Source: Flavobacteriaceae bacterium MAR_2010_188
GTDB taxonomy: Bacteria; Bacteroidota; Bacteroidia; Flavobacteriales; Flavobacteriaceae
Reading direction: 5' to 3'
NCBI GenBank assembly: GCA_900104375.1
Contig: LT629302.1
Span: 868,001-932,000 of the forward strand
DNA length: 64,000 nucleotides
Shown here: piece by piece, positions 43,433 to 51,051 of the stretch
How positions within the stretch are numbered: position 1 is the first letter of the stretch
Layout of the letters: each line of letters opens with the position of its first letter
Program-made: the position numbers and the translations under genes
The notes under the pieces: model-generated
Seen by the model: only the letters and a program-made list of their open reading frames with translations
Told to the model about the DNA's origin: nothing
The model's database searches: none

Positions 43433-43979
43433 AAGAACTCTAATTGGTACTGTAGGTTACCAAATGCTTGGCAACCACTCGGTTGGACCAGTCCTTCTTC
43501 CTAATATTATGGAAATGGATTGGCCAGAAAATGTGGTGGTCGAAGAGATGAATTGGGGACCTATCGCCATTGTCCAATATTTTCAAACTTTGGAAATTCC
43601 TTTTGAGAGGATAGTTTTTTTAGTAGCCATAGAAAGACCTTATAGAAAAATTGGTGATATCACTTTATTTCAATGGAAAGGAGAATTACCTTCAGAAACT
43701 CAGATACAAGCTTGTATAGGCGATGCCGCAACGGGAGTAATTTCTGTAGAGAACTTATTAGTTATAGGAGAATTTTTTAAAATTTGGCCAAAAGAGTTAT
43801 ATTTATTGGACGTAGAACCTGGACCTGAGGCAGCAGGAGAATTTTTAACTTCAGAAATTCAAGAGAGAGTGCCTAAAATTCTTATCGAATTGAAGAATAT
43901 CAGTTTGCAGGAGCCTGGGAAAAATACGGATATATGTTATTTAAGAGGGGACACATTGTTTATTGAACAAGAACCATGA
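43419..43979 (+). CDS. Degenerate hydrogenase-protease (HupD/HycI) paralogue
   Basis: The 186-residue protein has the fold pattern of hydrogenase maturation proteases, with L-I-G-T-V-G-Y-Q-M-L-G-N-H-S-V-G-P near the N-terminus. Compared with the canonical enzyme at 45501, the Ni-sensing acidic pair D18-D19 is N19-H20, and no His matches H104. It is therefore probably not a protease. A chaperone or scaffold role for the large subunit is inferred. It overlaps the large-subunit gene by 14 bases and the next gene by 4 bases. Confidence 0.7.
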   Translation: MESNKRTLIGTVGYQMLGNHSVGPVLLPNIMEMDWPENVVVEEMNWGPIAIVQYFQTLEIPFERIVFLVAIERPYRKIGDITLFQWKGELPSETQIQACIGDAATGVISVENLLVIGEFFKIWPKELYLLDVEPGPEAAGEFLTSEIQERVPKILIELKNISLQEPGKNTDICYLRGDTLFIEQEP

Positions 43980-44365
43980 AAATGGAAGGAATAGAAAACA
44001 CGCCCATAAAAAATATTTTTTGGAAGGATGAAATCCTCCAAGTGCTCTATTGGATGAAAGGCGAAGGGCTGGGTAAGACAGTTGCTTTACAGGAAATTAT
44101 ACCTTTTTTAAATACTTCAGAAGAAAATCTAAACTATCATTTATTAAAATTACATAAAGAGGGTTTTCTAAAATCAGAACCTGATGAAGAAAGCATCAAA
44201 TTTAGTTTGTCTGAAACAGGAAATAGAGAAGGAGCCAAACACTTTGCTGAAGCTTTTCAGGGCATGCAGAAAGCAGGTCATGGCGAATGTGGTCCTGATT
44301 GTGAATTTTGCTATGGCACGGACGGTGTGAAACTAGACAATTGCGTTCATAATTGCGCTAGCTAA
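43976..44365 (+). CDS. Winged-helix protein with C-terminal Cys/His cluster
   Basis: The 129-residue protein has an N-terminal winged-helix-like domain (about 15-80) with I-L-Q-V-L-Y-W-M-K-G, L-N-Y-H-L-L-K-L-H-K-E-G-F-L and K-F-S-L-S-E-T-G. The C-terminus holds H-G-E-C-G-P-D-C-E-F-C-Y-G, and 10 residues after the third Cys N-C-V-H-N-C. That is five cysteines in a CxxxC-x2-C-x10-CxxxC pattern with two His. It could sense metal, iron-sulphur status or redox state and regulate the operon, or act as an assembly factor. I know no named family. Confidence 0.7.
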   Translation: MKMEGIENTPIKNIFWKDEILQVLYWMKGEGLGKTVALQEIIPFLNTSEENLNYHLLKLHKEGFLKSEPDEESIKFSLSETGNREGAKHFAEAFQGMQKAGHGECGPDCEFCYGTDGVKLDNCVHNCAS

Positions 44366-44377
44366 TAGTAAGATAAT

Positions 44378-44653
44378 ATGAAACCAGTTTATTTTAATAA
44401 TGTAGAATTTAAGGAGATTGTCCAAAAAGTTAAGGAATTGGCACAGGAGGCAGAAAATTTGCCGGATGAAGGTGTTAAGGAATATGCTGAAGCTGTTCTA
44501 AAATATTTGGACTTACTGCATCGAGAACCTTTAGCTAGGATTTTTCAAGCTATAGAAAGCAGTCATCCCGAGTTGAGCGATACCATTAAACAAGATTATA
44601 CGATTAATACATTATTAGAATTATATGATTTTCATAAAACTGAAGTTAAATGA
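44378..44653 (+). CDS. Small helical hydrogenase-operon protein
   Basis: The 91-residue soluble helical protein has F-K-E-I-V-Q-K-V-K-E-L-A-Q-E-A and Y-A-E-A-V-L-K-Y-L-D-L-L-H-R-E-P-L. It lacks cysteines. I do not recognise it. Its stop overlaps the next start by four bases (ATGA). A complex-assembly role is likely only from its context. Confidence 0.65.
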   Translation: MKPVYFNNVEFKEIVQKVKELAQEAENLPDEGVKEYAEAVLKYLDLLHREPLARIFQAIESSHPELSDTIKQDYTINTLLELYDFHKTEVK

Positions 44654-45498
44654 AAACAACCTCTTACACTTGCGTCCTTTGTATCTCATTATTATTTATG
44701 AATTGCAAAACTGATTCCCATAAGGACACCGACACGCAATCTTCAGAAATTATGATAAAGGAGTCTGCGATCAAAAATTTACCAGATTCTGAAGCCGGTG
44801 AAGTAATTAGGAAAGCCATAAATCAAATGGGAGGTATGGAAAACTGGGAGTCAAAAAAAACTTTGAGTTATAACAAAATCATTAAATTTTTTGATTCTAC
44901 AGGTACACAACTAAGAGAAGTTAAGCAACTTCATGAATATCAATTACAACCCGAATTAAAAATCAAAATCACTTGGGAAGAAGATGGAGATAGTTATGAA
45001 AGTATTAATAATGGAACACAAGCGTGGAAATTTAAGAACGGAGAACAAATGACCAGTGAAGAAGACAAGAATGGAGCATGGAATTCTACTTTTGGCTCAC
45101 ACTATGTTGCAACAATGCCCTTTAAATTAACGGATCAAGGAGCGCAATTTCAATACATTGGCCTCGATACTTTGGCTAAGGGGGAGATAGTTCATAATGT
45201 GAAGACAACTTATGCTAAAGGTGCTGGGAGTGCTGCGGGATTCCACACTTGGTGGTATTATTTTGATAAGGACACATATCAGCCTGTTGCAAACTTTCTA
45301 GATTTTGGTGATGGCTTTAGCTATATACACAATGAATCCTTTACAGAAGTTGATGGCATAAAATTACCTCACAAACGTAAAAGTTATAGAACCAATGAAG
45401 CCAGAGAATTGCTTTATATAACTACCGATTATAGTTACGAGGATTATGAATTTGATAAAGTTTTCGATGAAGGATATTTTGAAGATGATAATTTATAA
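44650..45498 (+). CDS. DUF6503-like lipoprotein in the hydrogenase operon
   Basis: The 282-residue lipoprotein has a signal with L-L-F-M-N-C, Cys near residue 19. The mature part resembles outer-membrane-lipoprotein-sorting-like beta folds, starting A-I-N-Q-M-G-G-M-E-N-W. It contains F-H-T-W-W-Y-Y-F-D-K-D-T-Y-Q-P and ends Y-E-F-D-K-V-F-D-E-G-Y-F. The string G-G-M-x-x-W and the V-A-T-M-P-F-K-L box are shared with the 328-residue protein at 46074. Function is unknown. It is unusual as the only exported protein in the operon. Confidence 0.68.
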   Translation: MKTTSYTCVLCISLLFMNCKTDSHKDTDTQSSEIMIKESAIKNLPDSEAGEVIRKAINQMGGMENWESKKTLSYNKIIKFFDSTGTQLREVKQLHEYQLQPELKIKITWEEDGDSYESINNGTQAWKFKNGEQMTSEEDKNGAWNSTFGSHYVATMPFKLTDQGAQFQYIGLDTLAKGEIVHNVKTTYAKGAGSAAGFHTWWYYFDKDTYQPVANFLDFGDGFSYIHNESFTEVDGIKLPHKRKSYRTNEARELLYITTDYSYEDYEFDKVFDEGYFEDDNL

Positions 45499-45500
45499 AA

Positions 45501-46007
45501 ATGACAGAGCCAACCATCCTAATCGCTGGTGTAGGAAATGAACTTAAACAAGATGATGCATTTGGGATTGAGTTTGTTAAGGCTTTTAGAAATAAGGTAA
45601 AAATTCCAGATCATATTAAATTGATGGAAGTTGGGATTGGCGGAATACATTTAGTGCAAGAACTACATTATGGTTATGATATATTGATAATGGTAGACGC
45701 CGTAGATTGGGGGGAAAAGCCAGGACACTTGCATTTCAAGGAAATGGAATCTGTGGCTGATATTGATGATATGCCAGTCTTTGAAAAACGCACTTTTTTA
45801 GCAGATATGCATTATACAAACCCTATAAGGGCTTTAATGTTGGCAAAGGCATTAGATGTACTTCCAAAAAAAATATACATTTTTGGATGTGAGGCTAAGG
45901 AACATGAAGATTTTGCTATAGGAATGAGTGATGTCGTAATTGATGCAATCTCCAAAGGAATAGAAAAGTTAGCAAATTGGTTAAGTATAAAACAGCATGA
46001 AGTTTAA
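45501..46007 (+). CDS. hupD: Hydrogenase maturation protease
   Basis: The 168-residue endopeptidase removes the large-subunit C-terminal extension after nickel insertion. The family start is I-A-G-V-G-N-E-L-K-Q-D-D-A-F-G with acidic D18-D19. The second metal ligand is D66 in I-M-V-D-A-V-D-W-G and the third is H104 in D-M-H-Y-T-N-P. All three residues of the Ni-binding site known from HybD-type proteases have counterparts. It lies 2 bases after the lipoprotein gene. Confidence 0.88.
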   Translation: MTEPTILIAGVGNELKQDDAFGIEFVKAFRNKVKIPDHIKLMEVGIGGIHLVQELHYGYDILIMVDAVDWGEKPGHLHFKEMESVADIDDMPVFEKRTFLADMHYTNPIRALMLAKALDVLPKKIYIFGCEAKEHEDFAIGMSDVVIDAISKGIEKLANWLSIKQHEV

Positions 46008-46073
46008 ATAATTTACGGTAAATCTTGAATTAAAATTGAATACATTTTTGTAAATTTAAAAAAATAAATCCTT

Positions 46074-47060
46074 ATGAGTCAAGATATTAAGCCTTCAGTA
46101 TCCCCAAAGAAAAAAGATTCATTTAAAGATAAAAAAGTACCGTGGTGGTTTGGACTTCAAATTAATGATGCAATCAATCCTATTAAAATTAGACGTATAC
46201 AAATTGCGACTATTGGATTTTTATTTCTAGTAGTTGGTTTCATAGGTTATTACGCATATGATATGTTGTTGAGAGAACCAACAGGAGCTGAATTTGTAGA
46301 CAAGATCGTAGATGTTGCTGGCGGTATGGATGCTTGGGACAATCTAAAACATGGCAAGTTTACAAGGGTTCATAATCTATATGCTGAAGATGGAGATGTT
46401 CTAAGAATTACTGAGGAAGTTTTCTTTTTTAAGAAAACGGACGAGGGATTAAAACTTCAAATTAAATCTACAAGAGATGATGGGAGTGTTGTTTGGGTAG
46501 GAAAGGATGCAGAAGGATATTGGGCATCTCGAGACGGAAAGCTGGTAGACCCAAAAGATGCTGCTAAAGCAGAAGGCATGATGTGTGATAGCAAATTTTG
46601 CGAACCATTATGCGCTTCCTCAATGGCTTTTTATAGATTTTCTATGCCTTTTAAATTGAAAGATCCAGGCATTAATGCAAGTCTAGCTTCAACAGACCTC
46701 AGCGTTATGGAACTAAATCTTATGGATAGTGCCGGTCAAGAACCAACCATGTTAGACATAACTTTTGATGAGGAAGTAGGTCGCGATAGGTGGCGTTTTT
46801 ATGTTGACCCAAGCGATCAACTAATTCATAAAATGGAATATTATAATAAATCTGATATTGGTGAAACCCGGCCTGAAGAAATATACTGGACAGAACATAA
46901 GACCGAAAGCGGAATCACTTTTAGCCACAGATGGACCCGTTACTGGCCAAATGGTAAGGTAATGGATGAATATATCTATCAAGATGTAGACTTCGACTCT
47001 GAGATTGCCGACAGCTTTTTTGAACGGCCCAAAGAGGGAGAACTCGCCATGAATAATTAA
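46074..47060 (+). CDS. Inner-membrane-anchored paralogue of the operon lipoprotein
   Basis: The 328-residue protein has a basic cytoplasmic N-terminus, one membrane helix (about 44-64) and a periplasmic domain. The domain starts V-D-V-A-G-G-M-D-A-W-D-N and includes F-S-M-P-F-K-L-K-D-P-G, and ends Y-I-Y-Q-D-V-D-F-D-S-E-I-A-D-S-F-F. These match strings in the DUF6503-like lipoprotein at 44650. Three cysteines cluster in M-M-C-D-S-K-F-C-E-P-L-C. It follows the protease by 66 bases. It may pair with the lipoprotein across the envelope. Confidence 0.7.
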   Translation: MSQDIKPSVSPKKKDSFKDKKVPWWFGLQINDAINPIKIRRIQIATIGFLFLVVGFIGYYAYDMLLREPTGAEFVDKIVDVAGGMDAWDNLKHGKFTRVHNLYAEDGDVLRITEEVFFFKKTDEGLKLQIKSTRDDGSVVWVGKDAEGYWASRDGKLVDPKDAAKAEGMMCDSKFCEPLCASSMAFYRFSMPFKLKDPGINASLASTDLSVMELNLMDSAGQEPTMLDITFDEEVGRDRWRFYVDPSDQLIHKMEYYNKSDIGETRPEEIYWTEHKTESGITFSHRWTRYWPNGKVMDEYIYQDVDFDSEIADSFFERPKEGELAMNN

Positions 47061-47094
47061 ATATTTTCTTAAGAAGAAATATTATACCAATATA

Positions 47095-47856
47095 CTATAG
47101 AGAAGCAGCAAATGTCTCTAAAGCTTTAACGACCTTAGCATTAGGGTCATAATCCATTACAGACATTCCTTTTAAATCTGCGGTCATTACTTGTTCGTCA
47201 AACGGAACTATAACAGCAACAGGCAATCCTATCTGTTTACAATAATCTAATATCGCCTGTTTTTCTTCCTCATTTCTTACCTTATTGGCTATGGCCTGCA
47301 CATTTTCAATTCCCAGTTCCCTTGCCATATCTGCAAAGCGTGATGCAGCTTCTAGAGAACGATAATAGGGCTCAACAACCGTAAAAATTTTATCTACATA
47401 TTTTGAAGTTCCTCTTTTCATATGTTCCAAAGAAGCTTCAGTGTCCAAGACCATAATGTTGTTGGTTTCAGAAGTTAAAGCAGAATTTATGAGCTCTCTT
47501 ACTACAGTATGAGACCCGCACATACAACCTGTTCCTGCTTTTTCAGGTTTCCCTACCATGAGTAAAGTAACATTGTTAGGTGCTTTTTGCCCATATGTTT
47601 CTATAATTTCTGAAAATGGCATCTTCACCTGAAATTTCCATTTTCCGTCTTCCGTCTCTACTCTTTCAATTATATCGGTGCTTAGGTTTGGAGCTAGTTT
47701 AGAAGATTTATCAATTCCTAAAACAACTGAAAGATTTGGATTTGGATCACCGTCTATCGCTAATACATTTTGCCCGCTTTTTCCTAATACCCTGCACAAC
47801 GTTCCACTTATGGTAGTTTTACCAACGCCCCCTTTTCCTGCTATCGCTATCCTCAT
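47095..47856 (-). CDS. CooC-like MinD/ParA-family ATPase, probable nickel-insertion factor
   Basis: The 253-residue P-loop ATPase has the deviant Walker A G-K-G-G-V-G-K-T-T at 8-16 and D-G-D-P-N-P-N. The metal-binding C111-M-C113 lies in G-T-G-C-M-C-G-S-H, as in CooC, which loads nickel into CO dehydrogenase. No CO dehydrogenase is in the window; it is the last gene of the hyp operon, 13 bases after hypC. HypA and HypB are missing, so it may supply nickel to the hydrogenase. That substitution is inference. Confidence 0.85.
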   Translation of the reverse strand: MRIAIAGKGGVGKTTISGTLCRVLGKSGQNVLAIDGDPNPNLSVVLGIDKSSKLAPNLSTDIIERVETEDGKWKFQVKMPFSEIIETYGQKAPNNVTLLMVGKPEKAGTGCMCGSHTVVRELINSALTSETNNIMVLDTEASLEHMKRGTSKYVDKIFTVVEPYYRSLEAASRFADMARELGIENVQAIANKVRNEEEKQAILDYCKQIGLPVAVIVPFDEQVMTADLKGMSVMDYDPNAKVVKALETFAASL

Positions 47857-47869
47857 TTTTGTTGTTTAT

Positions 47870-48133
47870 TTATGAAATATCTGTACTATCTTTTAGTTCG
47901 TCCCAATCATCTGTACCTTTAAGAAAATCTAGTGTGCGTTGTGCTTCTTCCTCATCTACAATACTCATTGCGACACCTACATGGACAAGTACATGGTCTC
48001 CTATTTTTGCTTCTGGCAATAGGCCTAAGTTTACATTTTTTGTTATGCCTCCAAACGAAACTTTTCCGATTTTGAAGACACTTTCAATTTGATCTTCAAA
48101 AGCTATAATTTTTCCAGGTATTGCAAGACACAT
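47870..48133 (-). CDS. hypC: Hydrogenase assembly chaperone HypC
   Basis: The 87-residue chaperone has the invariant N-terminus M-C-L-A-I-P-G-K. The essential Cys2 helps carry the Fe(CN)2CO group with HypD to the large subunit. The strand V-S-F-G-G-I-T-K and V-L-V-H-V-G-V-A-M follow the HypC/HupF fold. It lies between tetR and the CooC-like ATPase gene. Confidence 0.95.
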   Translation of the reverse strand: MCLAIPGKIIAFEDQIESVFKIGKVSFGGITKNVNLGLLPEAKIGDHVLVHVGVAMSIVDEEEAQRTLDFLKGTDDWDELKDSTDIS

Positions 48134-48190
48134 AGTTCGGAATAATTTTTATTAATTTCATTTAAATGTACTAAAACATGATCTCACATA

Positions 48191-48823
48191 CTAGTCTGAG
48201 TAATACTTTAACTGGGGCAAAATCATTACTTCATATTCCATTAAACCATTTTCAGTAAAAAGATTCAATAATTGGTTCCAGATAACAGTTTTAAACACGC
48301 CTTCGTTTTCATCCTTACTACCTCTGACCTTTTCTTGCGTTAACCAAAATGTTATAAGTATCCAAATAGTAAGGGCGGTATGTCTGAATTGATTTTCAAA
48401 AATTAAATCTTTTATAACCTCTTTTTTTGAATTTAAGATTAACCAATTCTCAATTTGGTCTATCATCTTTTCTATATAATTTATTCTTTTGGAATGTAAT
48501 TTAGGATAGGCACGCTCTAACTCCAGAACATCTAAAAAGTAAAAAGAATATTGTTTTATTAAATGATAATAATTTGAAAGATGATTGTCAAAGTCTATTA
48601 AGGAAGGGAAATTTGGGTCTACTGATAGAATTGGCATAATCTCATCTTCAAGCTTTTGATCAATAGCTATGATTATGGCCTTTTTGCTATAATAATGGTA
48701 GGCGAGATTACCAACACTTATTTCACAAAGATCCGCAATTTGCTGAAGCCTTACATTTACTAATCCATTAGAATTAAAGAGTTCTACTGCTTTTTCAATA
48801 ATCCTGTCCTTGGTCTTATGCAT
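48191..48823 (-). CDS. TetR-family regulator inside the hyp operon
   Basis: The 210-residue repressor has an N-terminal HTH: I-I-E-K-A-V-E-L-F-N-S-N-G-L, V-R-L-Q-Q-I-A-D, then I-S-V-G-N-L-A-Y-H-Y-Y-S-K-K. The ligand domain is large and hydrophobic near its end (L-T-I-W-I-L-I-T-F-W-L-T). It lies 26 bases after hypE and 57 before hypC, so it is cotranscribed with the genes. It may control both the hyp and structural operons; the ligand is unknown. Confidence 0.85.
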   Translation of the reverse strand: MHKTKDRIIEKAVELFNSNGLVNVRLQQIADLCEISVGNLAYHYYSKKAIIIAIDQKLEDEIMPILSVDPNFPSLIDFDNHLSNYYHLIKQYSFYFLDVLELERAYPKLHSKRINYIEKMIDQIENWLILNSKKEVIKDLIFENQFRHTALTIWILITFWLTQEKVRGSKDENEGVFKTVIWNQLLNLFTENGLMEYEVMILPQLKYYSD

Positions 48824-48849
48824 CCTAATTTAATTATAGCCAATGCTTC

Positions 48850-49917
48850 TCAGCAAATCCTAGGAAGTTGCTGTCCTGGTAGCATGTTTACCATACGTTT
48901 ACCTCCAATTACGCTCTCCATTATAACTTGCTTGGGATGAGTTTGAGTTACGCTACCAATGATTGCTGCTTGCTTTCCATTAAGATCTAGACTTAAGTGT
49001 TCAATTACCTCATCTGCGATTTGTTCATCGACGAAGGCAATAAATAAACCCTCATTTGCAACATATAATGGGTCAAGGCCTAAAAGTTCACAAGCGCTTG
49101 AAACCTGTTCTAATATTGGCAAATCCTTTTGTACAATCTCAATGCTTTTGTTAATGGAAAGAGCAATTTCTTTTAAAACAGTTGCAACACCGCCACGTGT
49201 TGGATCGGTCAAAAGATGGATGTCATTCCCAAAGCTATCTAAAAGATTGCAGATAGTATGATTGAGATTGACTGTATCACTTATAATTTCAGTTTCGAAT
49301 TCTAAACCTTCTCTAACCGACATAATCGCCATTCCGTGTGTGGCGATAGGGCCGCTGAGAATTATTTTATCACCCACCTTAATGTTTTTTTTATTGATTA
49401 GAGCTTTAGGGTGGACATTACCTAATCCTGAAGTATTTATAAAGATTTTATCTCCTTTTCCTTTTTCAACAACCTTGGTGTCTCCTGTCACAATATTCAC
49501 TCCAGCCTTTTGACAGGCGAATTTAATAGACACCAGAATTTCCCAAAAATCTATCATTCTAAGCCCTTCTTCAATAATAAAACTTAAGGAAAGATATTTG
49601 GGTATGGCCCCGCACATAGAAAGGTCATTAACGGTGCCATTAACTGCTAATTCCCCGATATTTCCCCCAGGGAAAAATATAGGAGATACAATAAAACTAT
49701 CTGTCGAAAAGGCTATATCACCTTCAAGTTTAAACGTGGCCCCATCATGACGTTCATCTAAAAAATCATTCTTTAAAATCTCAAAAACCCCACTTTCTAA
49801 TAGTTTATTTGTGAGTATGCCACCGCTGCCATGACCCAAAGTAATAACATCAAAATCAAGTTTTGGCATTGGGCATTGAAGTTGCATTTTGATTTTCTCT
49901 TCTGAGCTTTTGGTCAT
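48850..49917 (-). CDS. hypE: Carbamoyl-phosphate-derived cyanide maturase HypE
   Basis: The 355-residue enzyme dehydrates the C-terminal thiocarbamate to thiocyanate and donates cyanide to iron. It is of the PurM-like fold: I-T-L-G-H-G-S-G-G near the start and L-L-T-D-P-T-R-G-G-V-A-T. It ends in P-R-I-C, with the acceptor Cys that HypF carbamoylates as the last residue. The length is standard. A start at the second Met would shorten it by 10 residues. Confidence 0.96.
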   Translation of the reverse strand: MTKSSEEKIKMQLQCPMPKLDFDVITLGHGSGGILTNKLLESGVFEILKNDFLDERHDGATFKLEGDIAFSTDSFIVSPIFFPGGNIGELAVNGTVNDLSMCGAIPKYLSLSFIIEEGLRMIDFWEILVSIKFACQKAGVNIVTGDTKVVEKGKGDKIFINTSGLGNVHPKALINKKNIKVGDKIILSGPIATHGMAIMSVREGLEFETEIISDTVNLNHTICNLLDSFGNDIHLLTDPTRGGVATVLKEIALSINKSIEIVQKDLPILEQVSSACELLGLDPLYVANEGLFIAFVDEQIADEVIEHLSLDLNGKQAAIIGSVTQTHPKQVIMESVIGGKRMVNMLPGQQLPRIC

Positions 49918-49956
49918 ATAATAGTCTTTGTGCCCCTCTACCTTGGCAAGGGATTA

Positions 49957-51051
49957 TTAGGCCTCAACGAGACCTGAATAATGGTAGTATGCGGCACATG
50001 CGCCTTCGCTACTAACCATAGGTGCTCCTAAAGGATTAGTGGGTTTACATTTTTTGCCGAAATTTACACATTCATAAGGTTTTTTTATACCCTTCATTAT
50101 TTGTCCAGAGATACATTCCGGGTTTTCCTTAACTTCTGGAATATTGACCTTGTATTTTATAGTAGCATCATAATGAGCATATTTCTCTCGAACCCCGAAT
50201 CCGCTCTCCGGAATTTCGCCTATTCCACGCCATGTTTGGTTTATAATTTCAAAAACTTCTGAAATAATATTCTGGGCTTCTGTATTTCCTTCTTCTTTTA
50301 CAATCCGGGCATATTGATTTTCAACCTTTGCAACATTTCTTTCTAGTTGTCTTACGACCATTAAAATACCTTGTAAGATATCTAAGGGTTCAAAGCCGGT
50401 TACCACAATAGGAATATTATATAATTCTGAAATGGGATAATATTCTGAGTTCCCCATAATAGTGCATACATGGCCTGCTGCTAAAAATCCGTCAATTTTG
50501 CTTTCCTCATCATCGATAACAGCTTTCATTGCAGGAGGGACCAATACGTGCGACGCTAGAATAGAATAATTATTTAGATTTTTATTATGTGCAGCGAGCA
50601 CCGAAAGTGCATTGGCCGGTGCCGTAGTCTCAAAACCAACGGCAAAGAACACTACCTCTTTATCTGGATTTTCTTCTGCAATTTTAACGGCTTCTAGGGG
50701 AGAGTATAATATCCTAACATCACCACCTTCGGCCTTAGCCTCTAACAGGCTCATTTCTGAACCTGGCACTCGTAACATATCGCCAAAAGAACAAAGAATT
50801 ACGTTCTCTTTTAAAACTAGATGAATAGCTTTATCTATTAAATGTAAAGGAGTAACACAAACGGGACAACCCGGCCCGTGAATCATAGTAATTTCCTCAG
50901 GAAGCATCTCGAGTATCCCATTCTTGACCAAACTATGGGTTTGGCCGCCACATACTTCCATAATGGACCAAGAGCGGGTAACCGTATTTTTTAATTCATG
51001 CAAATATTGTTTTGCAAGAACTGGATCTCTGTATTCGGACATGTATTTCAT
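49957..51051 (-). CDS. hypD: Hydrogenase maturation protein HypD
   Basis: The 364-residue scaffold assembles Fe(CN)2CO with HypC. The hallmark [10 protein letters not shown] is near residue 33, followed by [11 protein letters not shown] and the G-F-E-T-T-A-P-A-N motif. Cysteines for the 4Fe-4S cluster sit in [15 protein letters not shown] and A-C-A-A-Y-Y. Its start overlaps the hypF stop by 4 bases. Confidence 0.96.
   Translation of the reverse strand: MKYMSEYRDPVLAKQYLHELKNTVTRSWSIMEVCGGQTHSLVKNGILEMLPEEITMIHGPGCPVCVTPLHLIDKAIHLVLKENVILCSFGDMLRVPGSEMSLLEAKAEGGDVRILYSPLEAVKIAEENPDKEVVFFAVGFETTAPANALSVLAAHNKNLNNYSILASHVLVPPAMKAVIDDEESKIDGFLAAGHVCTIMGNSEYYPISELYNIPIVVTGFEPLDILQGILMVVRQLERNVAKVENQYARIVKEEGNTEAQNIISEVFEIINQTWRGIGEIPESGFGVREKYAHYDATIKYKVNIPEVKENPECISGQIMKGIKKPYECVNFGKKCKPTNPLGAPMVSSEGACAAYYHYSGLVEA

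Noticed and set aside
47061-47094. Terminator between the convergent hydrogenase and hyp operons
   Set aside because: There is an AT-only imperfect hairpin (AATATTTTCTT against AAGAAATATT) without a GC stem, too weak to call.
47678-48092. Forward frames over the CooC-like and hypC genes
   Set aside because: They are antisense to two well-supported genes and have no recognisable domain.
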